Shown here: piece after piece, positions 1 to 6,372 of the stretch
Layout of the letters: each line of letters opens with the position of its first letter
Numbering within the stretch: the stretch's first letter is position 1
NCBI GenBank assembly: GCA_002255025.1
Contig: NJEJ01000073.1
Location: forward strand, 1 to 10,720
DNA: 10,720 nucleotides
Source of the DNA: Candidatus Bathyarchaeota archaeon ex4484_135
GTDB taxonomy: Archaea > Thermoproteota > Bathyarchaeia > EX4484-135
Direction of reading: 5' to 3'
The notes under the pieces: generated by a model
Database searches by the model: none
Told to the model about the DNA's origin: nothing
What the model saw: the letters and a program-made list of their open reading frames with translations, nothing else
Program-made: the position numbers and the translations under genes

Positions 1-849
1 GCCGAAGTGGTCTGCACGAACTGCGGCTTAGTAATAGAGACGGACCTAATGGACCAGGGCCCTGAGTGGAGGGCCTTCGATTCTGAGGAACGCTCCGACA
101 GGGTGAGAGTAGGTGCTCCGATAACGTTCACCATACACGACAAGGGGCTCACGACCGTCATAGACTGGCGTGATAAGGCCGTAAGAGGCGATGAGGTCCC
201 GCCGGACAAGAGGGCCCAGATAAGGAGGATGAGGAAGTTGCACAATCGTATAAGGATATATGATGCTCAGGAGAGGAACCTATCCCACGCCCTGTCTGAG
301 CTGACCCGTATAGCAGATAAATTGGGTATCCCCAAGAACGTAGTTGAGACGGCAGCCGTCATCTACAGGAAGGCCGTGAGCAAAGGGCTCGTGAGGGGCC
401 GCTCCATACAGAGCATGACTGCCGCCACGCTCTACATAGCCTGCAGGACCTGCGGTTTCGTCAGGACGTTAGACGAGATAGCCGAGGCCTCTGGGACGAA
501 CAAGAAGGAAATAGGGCGTAGCTTCAGGTTCCTCGTGAACGAGACGAAGATGTATGTCCCGCCCCTCACGCCCAAGGACTACGCCACACGTCTCCTCAGC
601 AGGCTGAGGATGAAGGGCGACGCAGAAGACATAGCCTACAGGACCTTGGAGCTGGCCAGCCAGCTGAGGCTCACGAGCGGCAGAGGGCCCATGGGCATAG
701 CGGCTGCGGCCGTCTACGTGGCATCCGTCTTGACGGGCGAGCGTAAGACCCAGCGTGAGATAGCGGAGCTGGCCAGGGTGACAGAGGTCACCATAAGGAA
801 CAGGTATAAGAGCATAGTGAAGAACATGTTGTTCATCGTCCACCTCTGA
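1..849 (+). CDS. tfb: Transcription initiation factor TFB (TFIIB homologue), 5' truncated
   Basis: TFB bridges TBP on the TATA box and RNA polymerase and sets the transcription start site. The frame is open from base 1 with no start codon, so the 5' end lies outside the window; 282 residues are visible. Residues 5-8 (CTNC) are the second cysteine pair of the N-terminal zinc ribbon; the first pair is missing with the 5' end. The B-finger/linker region follows, with the family sequence GPEWRAFD and later HDKGLTT. Two cyclin-like repeats make up the rest, roughly residues 95-180 (containing RSIQSMTAATLYIACR) and 190-280 (containing RGPMGIAAAAVYVAS). It ends in a helix-turn-helix for BRE recognition (REIAELARVTEVTIRNRYK). 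The visible length fits a TFB of about 300 aa. Nothing appears broken. Whether the genome has other TFB paralogues cannot be seen. The identification is secure. Confidence 0.97.
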   Translation, partial: AEVVCTNCGLVIETDLMDQGPEWRAFDSEERSDRVRVGAPITFTIHDKGLTTVIDWRDKAVRGDEVPPDKRAQIRRMRKLHNRIRIYDAQERNLSHALSELTRIADKLGIPKNVVETAAVIYRKAVSKGLVRGRSIQSMTAATLYIACRTCGFVRTLDEIAEASGTNKKEIGRSFRFLVNETKMYVPPLTPKDYATRLLSRLRMKGDAEDIAYRTLELASQLRLTSGRGPMGIAAAAVYVASVLTGERKTQREIAELARVTEVTIRNRYKSIVKNMLFIVHL

Positions 850-872
850 GGGCCTTATTAGACCAACATGCA

Positions 873-886
873 TTTTTGTCCTTCTC
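873..886 (+). terminator. Oligo-T terminator after tfb
   Basis: A run of five T (873-877) followed by a pyrimidine-rich tract lies 24 bases after the tfb stop codon, in the short gap between two convergent genes. Archaeal RNA polymerase terminates at such T-rich stretches without needing a hairpin, and none is visible here. The complementary strand has no T-run, so the convergent rpoH gene has no equally clear terminator in the gap. This is an inference from composition only. Confidence 0.45.
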
Positions 887-1423
887 TCATAACTCGACTA
901 CGAAGCGGTAGAAAACGGCCTCGCCAGCCGTCGGGCTCTTCCTCCTTATCTCTATTATGTCGCCTGGCCTAGCCCCTATGGCTATCACGGCCGGGTCGGA
1001 GGCCCTTATCCACGGCAGCTGGTAGGGCTTGACCCTGTACTTCTCCAAGACGGCCTTGGCTTCCTCGGGCGAGAGGACTCTGTGCTCGGGTACCATCTCG
1101 TGCTTGAATATGTTGAAGGGCGGGAACTCCTTCGGTATGAATTCTATCCTGACGTCCTTATGCCTCCTGGCTGCCGACCTAGCGTCCTTGGTGTACCTCC
1201 CCTTCGCTATCACTATGCCCTTGGAGGCCCCCTCCGCGAGCATCAGCCTCCTGAAGGCCTCTACGTGCTTGGGGCCTATGTTCGTGGTCGTTGAGGAGCA
1301 GAGGAACAGCACGGGCTTGCCTTTATCGTCCTTAGCCCTTATGAGGGTCATGCCCTTGAGCTCCCGGGGCTCCTCTAAGACCTCGGATTTCTCCTCCTTG
1401 TACTTCCTTATCTCTATCAGCAC
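887..1423 (-). CDS. rpoH: RNA polymerase subunit H (Rpb5-like) with N-terminal jaw-like domain
   Basis: This is a 178-residue subunit of DNA-directed RNA polymerase. Residues 103-178 are the canonical archaeal RpoH / C-terminal Rpb5 assembly domain: NIFKHEMVPEH, then LSPEEAKAVLEKY, QLPWIRASDP and a final RKSPTAGE...YR. Usual archaeal RpoH is about 80 aa and consists only of this part. Here about 100 residues precede it, and from about residue 38 they can be laid by eye along yeast Rpb5: VLFLC against VEFCD, a phenylalanine at 57, GIVIAKGRYTKDA (69-81) against GIFVYQNNITPSA, then the junction into NIxxHExVPxH. The first helical part of eukaryotic Rpb5 is shorter or absent. The start is GTG at 1423 with no clear ribosome-binding site. 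An internal ATG at 1351 (Met25) is the alternative and would still keep most of the extra domain. The gene stands alone, not upstream of rpoB, and its start is 20 bp from that of divergent glmM. The C-terminal assignment is certain; the jaw homology is strong by eye but not computed. Confidence 0.9.
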   Translation of the reverse strand: MLIEIRKYKEEKSEVLEEPRELKGMTLIRAKDDKGKPVLFLCSSTTTNIGPKHVEAFRRLMLAEGASKGIVIAKGRYTKDARSAARRHKDVRIEFIPKEFPPFNIFKHEMVPEHRVLSPEEAKAVLEKYRVKPYQLPWIRASDPAVIAIGARPGDIIEIRRKSPTAGEAVFYRFVVEL

Positions 1424-1443
1424 CCGGGCCTTCTTCTCTCCCT

Positions 1444-2826
1444 ATGGGAACGGCCTTGAGGCTGTTTGGTACATCGGGCATAAGGGGCCTGGTGAACCGG
1501 GAGCTAACGCCCAAGTTGGCCATGGAGGTCGGCATGGCCCTTGCCAGCTTAAGGGGGCCCGGGACCTACTTGCTCGCCCGTGACGTACGCGGGACGGGTC
1601 AGATGCTCGCCATGGCCTTCTCCTCTGGCCTCATGGCCTGTGGAGGCGACGTGATCTACCTCGGCATGTTGCCGACGGGTGCTGTCGGCTTCCTGACCAG
1701 GGAACTCGGTGCCAAATCAGGCTGTGTCGTAACGGCCTCGCATAACCCGCCCGAGTATAATGGGCTCAAGCTCTTCAGGCCGGATAGCTCTCCCTTCTGG
1801 CCCGAGGAGCAGGAGGAAGTGGAGAACGCCATCAGGGAAGGGGCCTTCAAGCTGTCCGGTTGGGATGAGGTAGGCTCTTATAAGACCTCGGACGAGTCGG
1901 GCAGGTACATCGAGGCCCTCTCGGGCCTAGTGGAGCTGAGGCGTAAGTGGAAGGTGGTCCTCGACCCGGGCTGCGGCTCGGCTAGCATTTTGGCACCGGC
2001 TTTGTTCAGGGCTGTCGGCTGCGAGGTCTTGGTCATAAACGGCCAGCCTGACGGGACCTTCCCAGGCAGGAACCCCGACCCGAGGCCTGACACGGTGGGC
2101 GGCCTCATGTCGGCCGTGAGGGAATCGGGTGCTGATGTCGGATTCGCTTACGACGGTGATGCAGACAGGATGATCGTGATAGACGAGCGAGGACAGTTCG
2201 TCCCATTCGACGTGGCCTTAGCTGCCTTCGCGTCTTACGTCGTCAGCTCGAAGGGCGGTGGCTTGGTCATCACGACCGTAGAAGCCTCCTACTGCGTGGA
2301 CAAGGCCGTGGAGGAAGCGGGAGGAGAGGTCCTGAGGACGAAGGTGGGCGACCCTTCCGTCTCCAAGGAGGTCGTGGAGCATGGGGCCGTCTTCGGGGGC
2401 GAGCCCTGTGGTGCTTGGGTGATACCGGACGTGCACTACTGCGTGGACGGCATCTTAGCCTCCCTCATGGTCCTAAGGGCCCTGGACGAGAAAGGCCTGA
2501 GGCCCTCCGAGTTCTTCGGACGCGTGCCCCACTTCCACACGGCCAGGGAGAAGGTCCCGTGCCCAAACGAGTTCAAGAAGGCCGTGATGGAAGAGCTGAG
2601 GACACGCCTCTTAGAGGCCTTCAGGGATGTGGTCAGGACTATAGAGATAGACGGCCTCAGGGTAGAACTCCAAGAGGGCTGGGTCCTCGTCAGGCCCTCC
2701 GGCACGGAGCCGGTGATAAGGATAACGGCGGAGGGCAGGACAGCTCAGGAAGCCCATGAGCTAGCCTCAAAAGCTCTTGAAGTAGTGAAGAAGACCACGG
2801 AGGAGTTCTCGGCTCGCTCTTTTTAA
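1444..2826 (+). CDS. glmM: Phosphoglucosamine mutase / phosphohexomutase (GlmM type)
   Basis: This is a 460-aa alpha-D-phosphohexomutase. It moves phosphate between C6 and C1 of a sugar through a phosphoserine intermediate; next to glmU the likely substrate is glucosamine-6-phosphate. Visible motifs are the N-terminal LFGTSGIRG, the catalytic serine Ser99 in TASHNPPEYNG, the metal-binding loop Asp237-Gly-Asp-Ala-Asp-Arg242, and the phosphate-binding RPSGTEP starting at Arg417. Length is normal for the family. ATG 1444 is taken as the start. TTG 1456 is also possible and would begin the protein directly at MRLFGTSG; it has a weak GGGAACGG upstream, while ATG 1444 has no Shine-Dalgarno and could be leaderless. 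A weak TATA-like CTTATCT lies near 1407-1413. The gene heads a run with glmU 13 bp downstream; five T at 2820-2824 overlap its stop codon. Archaeal members may also use glucose or mannose phosphates, so specificity is inferred from the neighbour. Confidence 0.93.
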   Translation: MGTALRLFGTSGIRGLVNRELTPKLAMEVGMALASLRGPGTYLLARDVRGTGQMLAMAFSSGLMACGGDVIYLGMLPTGAVGFLTRELGAKSGCVVTASHNPPEYNGLKLFRPDSSPFWPEEQEEVENAIREGAFKLSGWDEVGSYKTSDESGRYIEALSGLVELRRKWKVVLDPGCGSASILAPALFRAVGCEVLVINGQPDGTFPGRNPDPRPDTVGGLMSAVRESGADVGFAYDGDADRMIVIDERGQFVPFDVALAAFASYVVSSKGGGLVITTVEASYCVDKAVEEAGGEVLRTKVGDPSVSKEVVEHGAVFGGEPCGAWVIPDVHYCVDGILASLMVLRALDEKGLRPSEFFGRVPHFHTAREKVPCPNEFKKAVMEELRTRLLEAFRDVVRTIEIDGLRVELQEGWVLVRPSGTEPVIRITAEGRTAQEAHELASKALEVVKKTTEEFSARSF

Positions 2827-2839
2827 GACGTGCGAGGCC

Positions 2840-4144
2840 GTGGTGTTGGGCTTGTTAGCCTTAATCCTAGCTGGCGGAAGGGGCGAGAGGCTCAGACCGC
2901 TCACGCTGACTAGGCCGAAGGCCCTGCTAGAGGTAGGAGGGAAGCCCATCCTCTCCTACGTCCTAGAAGCCGTCAGATCGGTCGGCATAAGGGAAGCCGT
3001 GCTGGTCGTGAAGTACATGGAGGACGCTATAAGGTTCTGGCTTAAGGACGGCTCTTCCTTCGGCCTGAAGGTCAGCTATGTGAGGCAGGAGGAGGTCAGG
3101 GGGACGGCGGACGCAATATCTTCTGCCCTGGACGTCCTAGAGAGCCGGGAAGAGGTCCTCGTGGTCCACGGGGACCTGCTCATAAGCGGTGAGGCCCTGA
3201 GGCCCGTGATAGAAGAACACGAGAAGCACAAGCCCGTGGCGACGTTGGGCGTGGTAGAGGTCAAGAGGCCCTCCGAGTTCGGCATGGTGTTGACTGAGGA
3301 CGGCTGGCTCAGGGACCTGATCGAGAAGCCGTCGAAATGGGAATGGCGGCCTCTTGCCAACTCCGGCATATACGTGCTTTCGAGGGAGGCCCTTGAGGCC
3401 ATGAGGGAGGTCAAGCCCACAGAGGAAGGCGAGTACAGGGCCACGGACGTGCTGAAGGGGTTTGCCCAGAAGGGCGATTACGTGAGGGTGGCCGAGATAA
3501 GGGCATCTGATTGGCTGGACGTCGGCAGGCCCTGGGACCTGCTCGAGGCCAACGAGAGGGTCCTTAAGTCCATCGAGCCGGACGTGCGTGGCGATGTGGA
3601 GCCAGGTGCCCACATACTGGGGCCGGTGGTGGTCAGCGAGGGGGCCAGGATACGCTCGGGGGCCTACATAGAGGGGCCAGCCTATATAGGGCCCGGGGCC
3701 GACGTAGGGCCGAACTGCTACATAAGGCCCTACACGAGCGTAGGGGCCAAGGCCAGGATAGGCAACGCCTGCGAGATAAAGAACAGCATAATCATGGAGG
3801 GGACGCACATAGCCCACCTTTCCTACGTGGGCGACAGCGTGATAGGGGCCTACTGCAACCTCGGGGCCGGGACCATAACGGCTAACCTGAGGTTCGATAA
3901 GGCGAACATCAAGATGATGGTAAGGGGCAGGAGGGTCGACACGGGCCGCAGGAAGCTCGGCGTCATAATGGGCGATCACGTCCAGACGGGCATAGGGGTC
4001 CTGCTCATGCCGGGCGTGAGGATATGGCCTAGGTGTTGGATAGGGCCGAACTTGGTGGTCTACAAGGACGTAACGGAGGAAGGGACCTTCGTCCTCCTCG
4101 AGCAAGAGCTGGCCTACAGGGAAGCGGGGGCAAAGCCCACGTGA
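2840..4144 (+). CDS. glmU: Bifunctional sugar-1-phosphate nucleotidylyltransferase / acetyltransferase (GlmU-type)
   Basis: Predicted role: acetylates glucosamine-1-phosphate with acetyl-CoA and couples the product to UTP, giving UDP-GlcNAc. Residues 7-230 form the nucleotidyltransferase domain: LILAGGRGERLRPLT (8-22), RPKALLEVGGKP, HGDLL, IEKP and NSGIY. From about residue 245 come hexapeptide repeats of a left-handed beta-helix, then the GlmU-type GAGTITANLRFD. In this segment His326, Tyr329, Asn349 and Lys358 sit where the characterised Sulfolobus tokodaii enzyme ST0452 has acetyltransferase residues His308, Tyr311, Asn331 and Lys340, at a constant offset of 18. The Lys337 position would be Ala355, with Lys354 adjacent. 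The length of 434 aa is close to archaeal GlmU. Starts GTG 2840, GTG 2843 and TTG 2846 are all possible behind GAGG at 2834-2837; spacing favours the later two. The stop overlaps the next start by 4 bp, implying translational coupling. Other nucleoside triphosphates or sugars are possible substrates. Confidence 0.92.
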   Translation: MVLGLLALILAGGRGERLRPLTLTRPKALLEVGGKPILSYVLEAVRSVGIREAVLVVKYMEDAIRFWLKDGSSFGLKVSYVRQEEVRGTADAISSALDVLESREEVLVVHGDLLISGEALRPVIEEHEKHKPVATLGVVEVKRPSEFGMVLTEDGWLRDLIEKPSKWEWRPLANSGIYVLSREALEAMREVKPTEEGEYRATDVLKGFAQKGDYVRVAEIRASDWLDVGRPWDLLEANERVLKSIEPDVRGDVEPGAHILGPVVVSEGARIRSGAYIEGPAYIGPGADVGPNCYIRPYTSVGAKARIGNACEIKNSIIMEGTHIAHLSYVGDSVIGAYCNLGAGTITANLRFDKANIKMMVRGRRVDTGRRKLGVIMGDHVQTGIGVLLMPGVRIWPRCWIGPNLVVYKDVTEEGTFVLLEQELAYREAGAKPT

Positions 4145-5796
4145 GGGCTAGGGTGCCTGAGGCAAACGTGGTGGTGAAGGACTGGAGGCGTGTCGAGCTC
4201 AAGATAGCCCTCTGCTACCCGAACATATATAGGGTCGGGATGGCTGGCCTCCCCATAAGGCTCCTTTATGCCTTGTTCAACTCCAGGGAGGATGTCGCCT
4301 GCGAGCGGTTCTTCCTGCCCGGCGAAGGGCTTGACCTGCCCGAGCCCTTGAGTATGGAGAGCGGGAAGCCTCTATCGGATTTCGACGTGATAGCCTTCAC
4401 CTTCCAGTACGAATGGGATTACGTGAACGCGGTCCGCATGCTCCTCATGGCCGGCATAAGGCCCAGAAGGGAGGAGAGGAGGCGTGCCGGTGGCCCGCTG
4501 GTGTTAGCTGGTGGGCCCTGCGTGATGGAGAATCCTATGCCCATGTCAGATTTCGTGGACATCTTCGCCATAGGCGATGTAGAGGCCCTCTTGGACCCGT
4601 TAGTGGACGGGCTTAAGGACGCCCTGTGCTCTGGCAAGCCTGGCCCGGTCAAGGATTTAGCAGACATCAAGGGCCTCTTCGTCCCCGGCTCCTCCGAGCG
4701 AGCCGAGAGGGTGTGGCTAAGAGACTTAGACGAATCGCCTGCACCTGAGGCCCAGCTCCTCCCACTCGTGGAAAAAGGCCCCCTGGCCTCTCCCTTTGGC
4801 GTGACCTTCAACTTGGAGGTGACGAGGGGGTGCGGCCGCGGATGCCGTTTCTGCCTCATAGACCACATAACCAGGCCCAGGAGGGATAGGAGCGTTGAAA
4901 ACGCCCTTGAGAAACTCGATTTGGGCCTGAGGTTGACGCCAGCCAAGAAGGTGCTCCTCGTGGGAGCCGGCATCTCTGACCACCGGGGCCTCAAGGACGT
5001 ATGCGAGCACGTATTGGACATGGGCTACGAACTCTCCGTCCCCTCCATAAGGCCCGACAAGGTGGATGAGGAACTGGTGTCCCTATTGGCTAGGGGGGGC
5101 CAGAGGAGGCTCACGATAGCACCTGACGGCCCCACACCTAAGATGAGGTACATCATAAACAAGCAGATGGATGACGAGATCGTCTTAGATGCCTGTAAAG
5201 CCGTCCTTAAGTGTGGCATGAAGGCCGTCAAGCTCTACTTCATCATAGGCCTCCCGGGCGAACAAGAGGAGGACGTACGGGCCATAGTGGAGCTGGTGAA
5301 GGCAGTAGCAAACTTGGGCTTCGGGCCTAAGGGCGTCCACGTCAGCATAAACCCGCTAGTCCCGAAGCCCTGGACCCCGTTCCAGTGGGCTGGCATGGCT
5401 GATTTGGCCTACATCAGGTCATGCCTCAGGGCCATAAGGTCGGGCCTGAAGGGGGATGGCAGGATCGTCTTGAGCGGCCTAGACCCGAGGGTGGCCAGGC
5501 TGCAGGCCGTCTTGTCCCTTGGGGGCCCGGAGCTCGGCAGGGCCATAGAACTCGCGGCCATCTATGGCGGCGGCCTGGGGGCCTGGAGGAGGGCCTTCAG
5601 GGAAGCTCGGATTGACCCTAATGCCTACCTCAGGCCCAGGGAACCAGGTGAGGCCTTGCCCTGGGAGGTCGTGAAGATCGGCTTAAATAAGTCCTGGCTC
5701 CTAAGGGAATACGAGAAGGCCTTGGCAGGCGAGCCGACACCGCCCTGTTGGGTCGAGTGCTCGTCCTGCGGGGTGTGCAGCCGTGGAAATAGATAA
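4141..5796 (+). CDS. Radical SAM protein with B12-binding-like N-terminal domain (TIGR03960-like)
   Basis: The protein has 551 residues. Residues 20-215 look like the Rossmann-type, cobalamin-binding-like domain of COG1032 proteins: IALCYPNIYRVGMAGLPI, then DFDVIAFTFQYEWDYVNA, PLVLAGGPCVMENP and IGDVEALLDPL. I see no DxHxxG cobalamin motif. The radical SAM core follows, with the CxxxCxxC iron-sulfur motif Cys231, Cys235, Cys238 after NLEVTRGC, and later FIIGLPGE. The C-terminus, from LPWEVVKIGLNKSWLLREYE, ends in Cys536, Cys540, Cys543, Cys546 (CxxxCxxCxxC), possibly a second metal site. Both the N-terminal motifs and this tail match from memory the bacterial family TIGR03960, whose reaction I do not know to be established. 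The start GTG 4141 overlaps the glmU stop (GTGA); GTG 4153 is an alternative. The open frame back to 4033 is only the other frame of glmU. The operon position suggests coupling with UDP-GlcNAc genes, but no shared chemistry can be read from it. Confidence 0.88.
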   Translation: MRARVPEANVVVKDWRRVELKIALCYPNIYRVGMAGLPIRLLYALFNSREDVACERFFLPGEGLDLPEPLSMESGKPLSDFDVIAFTFQYEWDYVNAVRMLLMAGIRPRREERRRAGGPLVLAGGPCVMENPMPMSDFVDIFAIGDVEALLDPLVDGLKDALCSGKPGPVKDLADIKGLFVPGSSERAERVWLRDLDESPAPEAQLLPLVEKGPLASPFGVTFNLEVTRGCGRGCRFCLIDHITRPRRDRSVENALEKLDLGLRLTPAKKVLLVGAGISDHRGLKDVCEHVLDMGYELSVPSIRPDKVDEELVSLLARGGQRRLTIAPDGPTPKMRYIINKQMDDEIVLDACKAVLKCGMKAVKLYFIIGLPGEQEEDVRAIVELVKAVANLGFGPKGVHVSINPLVPKPWTPFQWAGMADLAYIRSCLRAIRSGLKGDGRIVLSGLDPRVARLQAVLSLGGPELGRAIELAAIYGGGLGAWRRAFREARIDPNAYLRPREPGEALPWEVVKIGLNKSWLLREYEKALAGEPTPPCWVECSSCGVCSRGNR

Positions 5797-5986
5797 GGAG
5801 AAGTTCAGGCGTGCCTTCCCCCACCTGGCACAGGCCCGCGAGATAATAGATTACCTAGAGCGTAAGGGCCGTATAACGCCTGAATATGCGGAGAAGCTAA
5901 GGAGGCAGCTGAAGGAAAAGGGCTTGAGGAGCTTCGGACCCAAGAAGGAGCCCGGCTACTACTTCAAAGAAGCAGGCTACATATGA
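5783..5986 (+). CDS. Small conserved archaeal protein, DUF2095-like
   Basis: This is a 67-residue charged, helical protein without membrane segment, cysteine pair or signal peptide. Residues 19-51 (REIIDYLERKGRI... and LRRQLKEKGLRSFG) followed by PKKEPGYYF resemble, from memory, the C-terminal part of the archaeal family DUF2095, whose function is unknown. As I recall the family, members are longer, with a separate N-terminal part beginning FP-N/H-LA. Here FPHLA at 12-16 runs almost directly into the C-terminal block, so this may be a compact version. The start GTG 5783 lies inside the end of the radical SAM gene, 14 bp before that stop codon, with only a weak G-rich ribosome-binding site; the overlap suggests coupling. 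Its last 10 bases overlap the end of the convergent RNase III-like gene. No function is proposed. Confidence 0.75.
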   Translation: MEIDKEKFRRAFPHLAQAREIIDYLERKGRITPEYAEKLRRQLKEKGLRSFGPKKEPGYYFKEAGYI

Positions 5987-6372
5987 CCGCTGGCTAGAGC
6001 TTCTTCAGCTACCTTCTTCAGGAGCCCGGATAGCGAGGATGTGATATTCTGGCCTCTCAACGCCTCCACCAGTTCCCAGAAGCTTAAGAAGCCCTTAAGC
6101 CACCCGTAGGCCAGCAGGGCTTCAGCAGCATTTGCCAGATCGTGCCTGCTCATCCTCTTCGGTGCTGTTTCCCTCAGCCCGGACGTTCTTAAGGCCTCCG
6201 ATAGGGCTCTGTTATCCAACCTATTGCCCGTCGGCCTCCCTAGGTCAAGAGATAGGGCAAGAGAATAAGCGAAGTTCACGAGGGCATCCCCGAGGGCTGC
6301 TAGGCCTTTATCGAGCATGACATCCCTCAAGGACTGGTGGCGGCCTGCGAGTTCCTCAAGATGCTTCTTCAT
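5977..6372 (-). CDS. RNase III-like domain protein, archaeal type
   Basis: This is a 131-residue, all-helical protein resembling the archaeal ribonuclease III family. Residues 20-42 (starting LDKGLAALGDALVN) align by eye with the RNase III signature NERLEFLGD of E. coli, and 78-92 (DLANAAEALLAYGW) with its second acidic motif. Of the four catalytic acids, the positions of Asp45 and Glu117 are kept (Asp29, Glu84). Those of Glu38 and Asp114 appear as Lys22 and Asn81, and accessory Glu41 as Ala25. No double-stranded-RNA-binding domain is present. Activity is therefore doubtful; it may bind or process RNA in another way, like other degenerate or mini RNase III proteins. The start is taken at ATG 6372, behind GGAGGGG, overlapping the end of rpoL by 17 bp; the frame stays open back to 6459 but that part reads as rpoL in another frame. 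ATG at Met19 is a less likely start. The gene is third in the csl4-rpoL operon. Confidence 0.8.
   Translation of the reverse strand: MKKHLEELAGRHQSLRDVMLDKGLAALGDALVNFAYSLALSLDLGRPTGNRLDNRALSEALRTSGLRETAPKRMSRHDLANAAEALLAYGWLKGFLSFWELVEALRGQNITSSLSGLLKKVAEEALASGHM

Noticed and set aside
1029..1583. 184-codon plus-strand frame over rpoH and the start of glmM
   Set aside because: It covers two genes with clear motifs on other frames and its translation shows no recognisable domain.
3137..4105. Long open frame (322 codons) antisense to glmU
   Set aside because: It is rich in Tyr, Pro, Gly and His in a pattern that mirrors the hexapeptide-repeat codons on the plus strand. The plus frame has unmistakable GlmU motifs, and no ribosome-binding site or family pattern supports the antisense frame.
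4033..4140. Open frame upstream of the radical SAM start
   Set aside because: It overlaps the end of glmU and reads as Arg/Gly-rich shadow sequence. GTG 4141 overlapping the glmU stop is a normal coupled start.
4419..5021. Antisense open frames within the radical SAM gene
   Set aside because: They are a by-product of GC-rich codon use. The plus frame carries the CxxxCxxC motif and continuous family similarity.
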